From positions 1 through 17,321 of the forward strand of contig BDDC01001999.1 in assembly GCA_001662425.1 (NCBI GenBank): a stretch of 17,321 bases of DNA, given 5' to 3'. The notes under the pieces are model-generated. The model had not been told where the DNA came from and made no database searches. It saw only the letters and a program-made list of their open reading frames with translations. This document shows, piece after piece, positions 1 through 9,500 of the stretch. Position 1 is the stretch's first letter. Each line of letters begins with the position of its first letter. The stretch is from Chlamydomonas sphaeroides. Lineage: Eukaryota > Chlorophyta > Chlorophyceae > Chlamydomonadales > Chlamydomonadaceae. Position numbers and translations under genes: made by a program.

Positions 1-90
1 AAGGGGAGAAGAGGGAAGGGGAGAAGAGGGAAGGGGAGAAGAGGGAAGGGGAGAAGAGGGAAGGGGAGGAGAGGGAAGGGAAGAAGAAGC
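1..90. repeat. 15-bp polypurine minisatellite in an intron
   Basis: Six head-to-tail 15-bp units in exact register, starting at 1, 16, 31, 46, 61 and 76. The unit is aaggggagaagaggg. The first four are identical, the fifth differs by one base and the sixth is degenerate. The tract is purine-only on the + strand. It lies inside the intron that precedes the first visible exon of the chromate transporter gene, and the array may continue left of the window. Confidence 0.95.
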
Positions 91-135
91 TCGATCATTT
101 CCTGGTCATCCTTTCGCTCCCCTGCTGCCCAATAG

Positions 136-2309
136 ATCACCGCCGTCATCGCCACGCTGTCGGCCGGCGCCGCCATCTACTGGTCGGAGCCGTGGCTGTT
201 CCCGCTGCTCATCGTCATCGGCTTCATCATCACCAACATCACCGAGCGCAAGCTCGACAAGCGGCTATCGGTGAGGCCTGCTTGAGGTGTGGCTATTCGG
301 GGACACGAGCACGGTGATACCGCATGTGCGAGGAGCTCGCTCGACGTGCGGCTGTCGGTGCGAACCAGGCAGGCAGCTAGCCGCAGTGGCGGATCCTGCT
401 GCCAGCGGGGTGTGGAGGCAGCTGTCTTCGTGCGATCTAACATGCCTACCCCGCGCCCGTGCGCGTCCTGGCCTCGCTCCTCGCAGGGCAACGACGGCGG
501 CGTGGAGTCGCTGGGCCTCAACATGAAGCAGGGCGGCGCCGTGGTGGCGCTGTGGATGGCGGTGCTGGTGGCGGTGCTGGTGCTGGCGAGGACCAAGTAT
601 GAGGACGGCGACGGGCCGCTCAACTGGTTCGAGGTGGGGCTGCGGGGCCCAGGGACGGGCCTTGGGCTGCTCGGCAAGCCAGCGGTCGCGCGGTCGGACG
701 TCGTGCAGAGCTGACGTTCCAGGGCGCTGTGCGCTTATGGCTGCGAGTGCGGTCCTGCTGCCCCTCGGCACCCGAGTGCGGTGGCGGTGGGCACTGGGCG
801 GCGGGCGCGGCGGCAGGCAGGGCAAGGGAACGAGAGCTCGCTGCCACCTCAACATGTCTCATGCTGACACGGGATTCTGCAAACACCGACCCCCCACAGG
901 TGTTCTACCGCACCGGGTCCATCATCTACGGCGGTGGCCAGGTGAGCCTCGCCCCGGCGGTGGCTCCGGGAGCGGCCGTGGGCTTGCTCGGGGCTCGGGC
1001 CTGCGGTCGGCAGGTGCGGTCGGCGCCGCTCGGCGCCCACCACCTCCGCCCCACCTGCTGCTGTCCTCAGGTGGTGCTGCCCATGCTGCTCACGGACGTG
1101 GTACAAAAGGACGAGAACGGCAAGGAGCTGCCCAACACTTGGGTCACGGAGCGGCAGTTCTTCGCCGGACTGGGCGCGGTGCAGGTGCGGAAAGCGCTAA
1201 AGCGGCAGGGGAGGCAGCAGCGCGGGGCGGGCGTGAGATGGCGATGCCGCTGCAAGCGGCGAGGGCGCAGGGCGCGAGACGGTGCTGGAGGCGCAGCCGC
1301 GGCTGTGCTGGCAGCTTGGCGCGGCGCGTTGGCGCGCCGGGAGCGCCCCAGTGCACCTGTAACCCCACACGGAGGCCTCGACGCGCACGCACCGACGCTC
1401 CTGCCCTGCTGCCCCGCCTCCTGCCTCCCCTCCCAGGCCATGCCGGGGCCGCTGTTCAACTTCTCCTCCTACCTGGGCTGCATCATCGCGCTCAAGGTGG
1501 GGCCTGTGGCGGCAGGCGCCACGCCGCCTCCACGCTGCATGGGTGGAGCGGGGGGCAGAGAGCCGCCGGGAACATACGTCCGCCGTGCTTGAGCACGGCG
1601 GGCTCGCGGCGTGCTTCGCCCGCCATCCACTGCCCTTCACCGCCAGCGCACGGTGCAGGAGCCCGCCCAATAGCGTCGCTGACGCCTCCCTGCGCGCCTC
1701 TCCTGCGCCCGCGCCCCACCTCTCCTCCCCAGTTCAACTACACGTTCATCCTGGGCGCCGTGCTGGCCTGGTTCGGGCTCTTCTCGCCCGGCGTGATGCT
1801 CATGTTTGGGGTGCTGCCCTTCTGGAAGAAGTTCCGCACCTGGCAGGTGGGCGGAGCCGCGCCGGGGTACACTGTGTCGACTGCCTGCACCCGCGGCGCC
1901 TCTCGCACCAGCAGCCCCGCGGACGGCGCTGCGCCCTGCCGCACCCTGCCTCGCCCTGCCTCGCCCACTCCACGTGCGCTTGCCCGCCGCTCTGGGCCTG
2001 TGCCCAACGCCATGTGCCGACGGCTCTCAAAACTCCTTCCTACCTGCCCGGTTTTATGCCCTCCTCTCGTGTGCCCAGATCTACCGCCGAGGCCTGACGG
2101 GCATGAACGCCGTGGGTGTGGGCCTCATTTTGGCCTCCGTCTTCTCCATGACCGTCGACGTGTACCGCATCAGCCCCTTCCCCACCGCCTCGCTCTGTAT
2201 CGGCCTCTTCGCCTTCACGGCGGTGGATGAGCTAAAGATCTTCGAGCCCTTTGTCGTCATCGGCGGAGCGCTGCTGGGCCTCCTGGGCTGGGGCGCCAAG
2301 ATGGACTAA
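136..2309 (+). CDS. Chromate-ion transporter (CHR family), 3' part, seven exons
   Basis: Polytopic membrane protein of the CHR family, whose members move chromate, sulfate-like in shape, across membranes. The window holds the 3' part. Exons are 136-270, 487-633, 900-941, 1071-1184, 1437-1496, 1733-1846 and 2079-2309 (stop TAA 2307-2309), giving 280 residues joined in one frame. Seen: hydrophobic segments such as SEPWLFPLLIVIGFIITNI (exon 1) and VVALWMAVLVAVLVLA (exon 2); the start of the second CHR half, FYRTGSIIYGGGQVVLPML (exons 3-4); the signature AMPGPLFNFSSYLG (exon 5); and a closing hydrophobic stretch ending GALLGLLGWGAKMD. Splice sites are gtgagg/gtgggg/gtgagc/gtgcgg donors with cag acceptors. 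All six internal introns fall between codons (phase 0). The third exon is only 42 nt. The left end (start codon and most of the first CHR half) is outside the window. Family call is firm; the transported ion and the membrane are inferred from family only. Confidence 0.92.
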
Positions 2310-2380
2310 AGCGAGGAAACGGCGCCACTGCTGCTGCTGCGCAGCTCAGGCGGCGGCTCGTGTAGCCGTGGCTGGCGGCG

Positions 2381-2428
2381 CAGCGGCAGCGGCAGCGGCA
2401 GCGGCAGCGGCAGCGGCAGCGGCAGCGG
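2381..2428. repeat. CAGCGG hexanucleotide repeat, about 8 copies
   Basis: A near-perfect run of cagcgg units about 70 bp after the transporter stop codon, so probably in its 3' UTR. On either strand it would translate as poly-Ala, Gly-Ser/Ala-Ala or Arg-Cys type runs. Those frames show no other protein character, so it is treated as a non-coding microsatellite. Confidence 0.9.
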
Positions 2429-3694
2429 CGGCGGGCGGGTCTGGCTGGGCTGGAGGGCCAGGCCGGATTGTGGTGCTGCGTATGCACGCAAGGCCGTTAT
2501 GCCGTGCTGCAGCGCAGTGCAGGCCATCGCGCGGTGCGCTGATGGGGGGACAATGGAAGGGGGGGCGGCGGGACGGGAGTCGAGGTGTGCCCAGGCCGGC
2601 GCCGTGCCGTTGGCGGCGCCGGGACCGGTGGCGGCTGCGCGTGCAGGGGCATGCGGCGGCGATGGCCTCCGCCCGCGCTAGGGCTACGGCGCGCTGAGCG
2701 TTACGGTAATGCACGCTGAGGTGTGAGGTGTCGCCGCCGGGCGGAGGGGTGCAGTGGCTTGAGTCGCAGAAGCTCGGAACGGGCAGGACGCCGCATAGCA
2801 CCCAGGCCTGCCTAACGTTGAATATATTGGACCGCTCAGCTGGCGGCTACGACTATGCTATGTTCGAGGGATCCTGGTCATAGCTGGTTGCTGGGCCAGG
2901 GTTGCATGTGCACTGACGCATTCTTTGGGTCGTGCGTGAGAGGCGTCGTCATAGGGCGAGAGATTAGGTCGCTGCTGGCGCGTGACGGGGCGCGGGACCG
3001 CGGCCCCATAAGGGGTCGGCGGCCAAGCCTACATGGCGAGCCGACGTCGGTTGGTCAAGGCTGTGGTAAACGTAGTATCGAGATGAACTCAACCAATTGA
3101 GCGCGAGTGAGCGAGTGTGTCAGTAGACTACCGGATCCGGTCAAGAACCAGTGGGTTCAGGCATATCTGCCTGACGTTGCTCCCCGGTACAAGATGCATG
3201 GCATGGAGGGCATCAGCACCTTGCGGGCATATGTAAGGGTTATGGGCATCAGAAGTGGGTGCTGCCGGTGCTTCGGCCCTGCCAGATTCCCCACATCCCC
3301 AGGCCGTACAGTCAGCTTTTTACGTCGGCACAGCACCTTGACACGATTAGTCTGAAGCCAGGTGACGTGATGGCCTTCTGCATGAAGCGACACCTCTCTT
3401 CCAGTGGTGTCGCCGTGGCGCACCATGATACGTTATGTGGAACGTGGATGCTGCAGCGTTGCAATTTAAAGCACGGCCGTGGGCCCGGGCGACGCGGGGG
3501 TGTCTGCGAGGTCTGGGCAGGTACGTGCTGCGACCCTTGGGGCCTGACTGTGCCGTAGTTTCTGGCATGCTTACAATATCTTTTGCGCACTGATAATTTG
3601 AAATAGCGCAGCAAGTCTCTCCGCGCCGACGATGTTGTTTGACGCGAATTGCGTATGCGCTTCCAGGTTCGACTAAGCTAATCTGAAGCTGCTG

Positions 3695-3859
3695 ATGGCC
3701 ACCAGGCCTGCGCGCAACTGCTACTTGGCAAGGAGTCCAAGCGACAACCGAGTGATTTTGCCGCCAAGTTGCAACAGCGCCCGTCAATTATCACATAGAC
3801 CGGCACTTCTTATCACACAGCCTTATCACTTTAGTCAGCGCTGCTTGACTGCGGCGGCG
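3695..3859 (+). other. Possible in-frame N-terminal targeting extension of SUA5
   Basis: An ATG at 3695 is in frame with the SUA5 reading frame and no stop intervenes before the ATG at 3860. It would add 55 residues rich in Arg, Ser and Ala with one Asp and no Glu, beginning MATRPARNCYLAR, which is the composition of an organelle presequence. Against translation, the segment uses AT-rich codons (tta, ttg, aga, gtg att) unlike the G/C-ending codons after 3860, so it may simply be 5' UTR. A long form (organelle) and a short form (cytosol) from two start codons is a third possibility. Confidence 0.4.
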
Positions 3860-5552
3860 ATGGCCACGGCGACCAGCGCCGCCGCACCGCTGACTGTAAC
3901 GCACGCGTGCGAGACGCATGTCTTGATTGTGGACGTCGCTGACCTGCGGAGGGCTGAGGCCAGTACCTCGGGTCGTCCGGGTGCCACGCCCTCGGCAAAC
4001 CCGCACGCGGCCATCGCCCGAGCAGCGACTACGCTGGCAGCTGGCGCCGTAGTTGCTATCCCGACAGAGACAGTCTATGGACTAGCAGCCAACGCATTAT
4101 CGGCAGACGCCGTGGGCCGCGTTTACGCGGCCAAGAACCGGCCAGCCGACAACCCGCTCATCGTGCACGTCTCCTCCCTCGACATGCTCGCCTCGCTGTA
4201 TCCGCCCGGCTGGGCACTACCGGCCATCTACGAGGCCCTCGTTCGCGACCTGTGGCCCGGCCCGCTCACGCTGCTGCTGCCACGCAGCCCCGCCGTGCCG
4301 GATGTGGTCACATGCGGCCAGCCGACCATGGCCGTGCGCATGCCAGCACACCCCGTCGCGCTAGCGCTCATCGCCGCATGCGGCTTCCCATTGGCAGCTC
4401 CCTCAGCCAACTCCTCGGGCCGGCCGTCACCAACGCTCGCGCGCCACGTGCTCGACGACTTGGGCGGCCGCATCCCGCTCATCCTCGATGGCGGCGCCTG
4501 CGCGTGCGGCGTCGAGAGCACGGTCCTCGATGGCCTGCGCTCGCCGCCCGCCATCCTGCGCCCTGGCGGCGTCACGCGCGAGCAGCTGCTGGTCTACCCC
4601 GGCTTCGAAGCCCTGCAGGTATGCGGCCGCGCGGCGCAAGCCTGCCCAGCACAGCCGGACCGCGCTCGCTCGTCGCGGCCATGCACCCGCCTCTGGCGCC
4701 TGCGGACAGCGCGCCTGCACGAACGCAACTCCCGCACTGACGCCACACCGCCCCATGTGGTTCTGCTCTCAGGTCTACAAGCGGGACTTCGTGGACAGCG
4801 CCCTGGAGGCGGCGCCCACCACGCCCGGCATGAAGTACCGCCACTACAGCCCCAACGCGCCGGTACGGCCCCGTACGACACTGCAGGCAGCAGCCGCATC
4901 CCATCACAGCCCCGGGCCGGGCAGAGTGGCAGACCCACTGGCTCGCCAGCAGCCGGGCGTCGGCGCTGCAGCCGACACCGCAGGCAGTAGGGTAGGGGCA
5001 CCGGCACGACACCTCCGCTCACGGCTGCACATGCTGTCCGGCCCGCGGCAGGTGCTTCTCGTCGACCCCAACCCGGACCCGTCGGCAGCAGGCGGGCCCT
5101 CGCCTGCGGCCAGCTCGGAGCAGGGTGAGGTCCAGGAACTCGCCGCGCGCCTGCGCCGCGGCGTGGACGCGCTGCTGGCGGAGCTGGCGTCATCGCCCGC
5201 GGCCGCCGGCGGCGACTGCGCCCCGCCAGCCGACGGCGCCTCCTCGCCATCGCAGCCAATGCGCATCGGCGTCCTGCGCACCAGCCTTCCGGACACCCAG
5301 CCTGGGCCCAGGCCGGCGCCCGGTGCCGGTGCTCTGAGGCCGCCAGGCGGGCTGCCGTACGTGCCGTACGAGTACGTGCTCGGCCACGTGTCGAGCCCGT
5401 CGGACGTGGCGGCTGAGCTGTTTGCGGCGCTGCGGCACATGGACGAGGCGGGCGTGGGCGCGATCGTGGTGGAGGGCGTGGGCGAGGGGGGCTGCGGCGC
5501 GGCGGTTATGAACCGTCTGCGCAAGGCCGCGAGCCGCGTGGTGCACGTGTGA
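3860..5552 (+). CDS. SUA5: Threonylcarbamoyl-AMP synthase (Sua5/YrdC), three exons
   Basis: Makes threonylcarbamoyl-AMP from threonine, bicarbonate and ATP, the first step of t6A modification at position 37 of ANN-decoding tRNAs. Exons 3860-4618, 4773-4862 and 5052-5552 (stop TGA) join in phase 0 to 449 residues; yeast Sua5 is of similar size. Seen: YrdC domain with IPTETVYGLAANAL, AAKNRPADNPLIVHV (the KxR nucleotide-binding element), LWPGPLTLLL, MAVRMPAHP, the APSANSSGRPSPT loop (SxN) and STVLDG. Exon 2 encodes the Sua5 interdomain linker PGMKYRHYSPNAP. Exon 3 encodes the C-terminal Sua5 domain, with MRIGVLRTS and GCGAAVMNRLRKAAS. Start 3860 was chosen because codon use changes there and the peptide then begins like cytosolic Sua5; an upstream ATG at 3695 is possible. 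The second intron (4863-5051, 189 nt) has no in-frame stop, so its retention would insert 63 residues in the linker. Confidence 0.93.
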
Positions 5553-6526
5553 GGGGCATTGGGCTGGGGCCGTGCGCGCCTGGAGGAGCGGGTCGGGGTA
5601 GAAAGGCGGTTGCTGTGAGCGCGTCGGCGTGCGGGCATGGATGCTCTCATCAAAGTGAAGGGAACTGTGCGCTCAGCGGTCGGCGGGATGTCAAGTCAAC
5701 ACGCTTCTTCAAGGGCATGCCTGCGAGTCGGTCGGCTTGCAGGGCGCGTGAACACGGCGAGGGGCTGCAGTCGAGAGCGGGGCAACATACTGAGGGCCGT
5801 GCGTGTGCAGCTGCCACGGCGAGGGGATGAGGTCGCCGGGGGGGGGGGCATTGCCAGCAGCTGCAATGGACTTCAAGTAATGACATGTGACCTAGTTTCT
5901 GCGCAGTCGCGATTGTTACCGGTACTCGGCAAGGAGGTTTCGGGCTCAGGCTCCAGGAAACGCCAGCCCTAATCTGTTCTCGCCGACGCTCTCCTGCCAC
6001 GCCCACGCTTCCTTGCCCTCCTGGGCCCTGGGCGCTTGGGTCCGCCTCCACCCGCTACCTGCGTTACCACTCCACCAACCCAACAAGCCGCCCACGGCCC
6101 CTCACGTCCGATGCACGTACTGGAGCGCCCCATCCAGTGCCGGCACACGCCTCAGCGCAGCACGCCCTGCCCTGCCCAGCACGCCCCTGCCCCCCCCCCT
6201 GCACGCGCTCATCCTGCCCTCTCAGCGCCGCCAAGTACGGCGCCGCTCTATGGCGGCCTGCGCCTCAGCTGCTCTCCCCGTCGTCGCCCGCCTTGGCCTT
6301 CTTAGCAGGCGGCTCGCCCTCCGCCACGCCCTCCGCGCCACTCCTGTGCGACGGCAGCAACATGGCAACGCAGCGGCACGGTCGCCCGCCACAACACGTC
6401 GCCCCGGTCGCAGTTCACGCAAACGCAACAGCCCCAGCCTAATCGCGGCCGCGGCTGCCACGCCGCCACGCCGGGGCCCAGCCCACCTGCCCTTGGCCGT
6501 GTGGAGCCGACTCACCGGCGGTCCAC
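5553..6526. other. Convergent intergenic region (3' ends of SUA5 and COG0523 gene)
   Basis: 974 bases between two stop codons that face each other. No protein family, RNA fold or mobile element was recognised. It holds a long G run near 5838-5848 and a long C run near 6189-6199. Neither TGTAA (for the + gene) nor TTACA (its complement, for the - gene) was found by eye, so the poly(A) signals are unidentified. The long GC-rich frames here show no conserved motif and are treated as chance. Confidence 0.6.
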
Positions 6527-9500
6527 TCACTTGGCAAGGCACGACTTGAGGCCGTCCAGCAGCTCAGCCCGCTTGAGGTTCTTGCCGATGAACACCACCT
6601 GGGCGGGCAGCAGCGGGGTCAGCACCGGTTGTTTGTGGAAGTGCAGTGGCAGGTGGCGGTGGCGCCAGCTGGCACCGCACAGGCCTTCCCACCACGGCCC
6701 ACCCTACCTTGGACATGCGCTTCTCGCCCTCGCGCCACGGCCGGCCCACGCCGTCTGCCGAGGAGGAGAACTGCAGCAGCATGTGCACGCCCTGGAACAC
6801 GTGCCTGCGGGGGCAGGGGCAGGGATGCAGGGGGATGGGGGCCAAGGTGACGTGCAGCATCGTTAGGGGCGCTGAGCAGCGCACGGACAGTGGACAGCGG
6901 CGGGGCTGGCACGAGGGGCGTGATGCGCAGGGCCCCAGCGACGGCGGCTCCCTATCCATCCGACTAAGCAGATCAATGCAAAAGCAGCGGAAAGGGAGCC
7001 ACGCGTGCAGGGCCTAGTAGCAGTGCAGTGCGTAGTTGTGCGTGTGCCGCTGCTGTCCTCACTTGTCGTCGGAGCCCTTGATGGCCAGGATGCCCTTGGA
7101 GCGGAATAGGTCGGGGCCGCGCTCCTGCAGCAAGGGTAGGGCGCCGCAGGGGCAGTAACGCTGAAACATCGCGGGCGGGCAGGGCAGAGGCGGCGGCCAG
7201 CGCAGGCCAGCGCCCCAGCAGCCGGGCCGCCGCGGCGTCGAGATCAGGACGCCCTGAAGCACAGCACATCGCATCGGCCTTGCAATGCAGATCATCAGCG
7301 CTACTCGCACAGCGGGGCAGCAGGGCCGTGGGCGCCGAGCTCGCACCTGCAGCAGCGTCGACAGCCATTTGTTGAGCGCGGGCATCTCCAGCTCGCCCTC
7401 CAGCTCAAAGCCGCAAGACGTGACCCGGTCGTCGTGCTTGTGGTCGTGGTGGTGGTGGTGGTGCTTGTGCGCGCCTGCGGGGTGCCATGGGTCATGGCCC
7501 TTGTCCTCGCATGCTTGTGAAGCACTCCAGCGTCGAGCTTGCGCAGCGACCGGACATCCACTTCGGCCCCTGTCAGGACCACCAGGCCGTCCCGGGACAG
7601 CCAGCCAGCCAACCACCTAGCCTGCCCTGGCAAGCAGCGGCGCGCTGACACCATCATGACCCCGCGCACCTTCCCCGTCGTGTGAGTGGTCGTGCTCGCC
7701 GTCCTTGCACGCCTCCGTGCACGCGTGCTCGTGCTCGTGCTTGTGCTCGTGGCCGTGGTCATGGCCGTGGTGGCCGTCGTGGCACTTGTCGGTGCAGGCG
7801 TGGTCGTGGTCGTGGTGATGGTGGTGGTGGTGGTGGTGCTTGTGGTCGTCCTCGCCCGTCTCCTGCGCAGGCGCGGGCGGGCGGGCGCGGATGTTGTGCC
7901 AGGGACCACACGAGGCGCGCAACCCTCCCCCTCACCACCACCATGATCACCACCACGGATTCCTACAACCTCGCAGTTAGCGACTCAAGCTCTATGGCAG
8001 GGGATCGGCAACCGTATCTCACCAGGAACTCCGGGTCCATGGCCAGCAGCTTCTCCAGGCTGAAGGCGTTGATGCCCAGCAGCCGCCCCACGTCCACATC
8101 GCTGCGCACGCACTCGATGATCTCCACCGGCTTGTTGATGTGCTGCGGCAAAGAGAGGCAGTCGTGCGGCGGCGAGCGCAAGCGATGATCGCGGCTGCTG
8201 CGACGCTTGCCGGGACCCTACCCCACGGCGCTGCCAACGCCCGCCGCCGGCCGGGCGAAGGTGCGGTACTCGACGGCCTTGCACTGTGGCACTCTCCCTC
8301 CTGGCACTCGCCCTCCCGGGCATCATCGCTCTTCATGAGCAAGCCCTTGCCCTCGCCCAGCGCCCTTCGCATTCACGCAACTCCCCTAGCATCTACCGTA
8401 CATCCCTTGATGTTTTGCGCACGGCCTAAACAACTTTCTGGGCTGACCTTCAATTTTTGCGCACGCATTAGTAATTTCTGCGGCGCCCTGAAACATTTGC
8501 GCAGCCCCCTTCTGGGGCTGCTTTTGCGCAAGCCCGGCCGGCGCCTGCTGGTGCCGGCAGCACCTCCCCAGCACCCACCATCTCGATCCCCACGCCTGTA
8601 GCGGCCTCCAGCCGCCACCTCAGCACAACCACCATACCATAGGGTACCGTACACTACAATACCGGTACCGGTACCAGCGCACAGGTCGTGGAAGCGAGGC
8701 TACGCAGCGTACTTTGACACGTGAATCAGCACGAACCCTGCCGGCCCGCCAAATTTGCGCAGGCCCCGCGGTCGGGAATTTCCGGCCCCACTTCTACATA
8801 GTTGCGCAGCCCCGAAACAATTGCTTGAGCGTTTGCGCAGGCCTCACGTGAATGCGGTGCTTGACGGCCCTCAGCTCCTCGGCCGACACCAGGTCGGTCT
8901 TGTTGAGCAGCACCTTGTCGGCAAAGGCGATCTGGGCATGGGGCGAGAAGCAGGAGGCGCGGAGGAGGAAGCGGGACAGCGGCTCGGTGGCTTCACTATG
9001 CCTGCCCGCCCAAGTTGACGGGGCGGACCCGTTGCATGCGCCGAGAGCCCGCCGCGATAGCAGGGGCAAGGGCCGGGCGCCTCGCAGCCGTGCGCTGCCG
9101 TACCTGCTGCACGGCCTCGTTGACCACGCCCTCGGGCTTCTCGTCGTCCAGGTGCTGCGTCACGTGCTTAGCGTCCACTACGGTGAGCACCGCGTCAAGC
9201 AGGCACGCCTCCTGCGGGGACGCAGCGGACACGGGCCGCCGCAAGGCGGGGAGGAAGCGTGAGCGGCCGGCAACAGGAACACAGGAAACGGCGCAGGGGC
9301 CGGGGGGCCGCGGGCGGCTCACAGCAGGTGTCACAGGGAGGCGCGCCCCCTTGTTGGTGGCCACGCATGCATGCAGGCATCGTCATGGACGAACACACCG
9401 GCCGCAAGTGCATGCACGTGGCACATGCAGTCGAGCATCATGCAAGTCTGGCAGCATCGCCTGGCCCCACCTTGATGTTGTCGTCCACAAAGAAGGTCTG

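Larger units (their letters stand above)
2310..3859. other. Intergenic: 3' UTR of the transporter and 5' region of SUA5
   Basis: No family-recognisable gene was found on either strand in these 1.55 kb. The first part (2310 to about 2700) is very GC-rich and holds the CAGCGG repeat. From about 2700 the base composition becomes more AT-rich and codon use in the open frames is mixed, as expected of non-coding DNA. The only TGTAA (the poly(A) signal usual in Chlamydomonas-type algae) downstream of the transporter stop is at 3232-3236, about 920 nt away. An isolated TTTGCGCA, matching the motif clustered at 8413-8839, occurs at 3582-3589. Transcript ends cannot be set from sequence. Confidence 0.6.

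Noticed and set aside
136..2309. Bacterial contamination as the source of the chromate transporter
   Set aside because: The gene is split by six introns with eukaryotic splice signals and has the same composition as its neighbours.
2251..2697. Poly-Ala/poly-Ser open frames around the CAGCGG repeat
   Set aside because: The frames exist only because the hexamer repeat is stop-free; no conserved residues flank it, and it follows directly on a transporter stop codon.
3107..3355. A small + strand frame beginning at 3107
   Set aside because: No family resemblance, mixed codon use unlike the true exons, and no splice partners that extend it.
7682..8188. Val/Leu-rich and Arg/Gly-rich + strand frames
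   Set aside because: They are antisense to the His-rich exon; the low-complexity composition comes from the complement of His codons.
8641..8680. GGTACC palindrome run as a possible attachment or origin site
   Set aside because: Short, low-complexity, inside an intron, with no associated recombinase gene or second copy.
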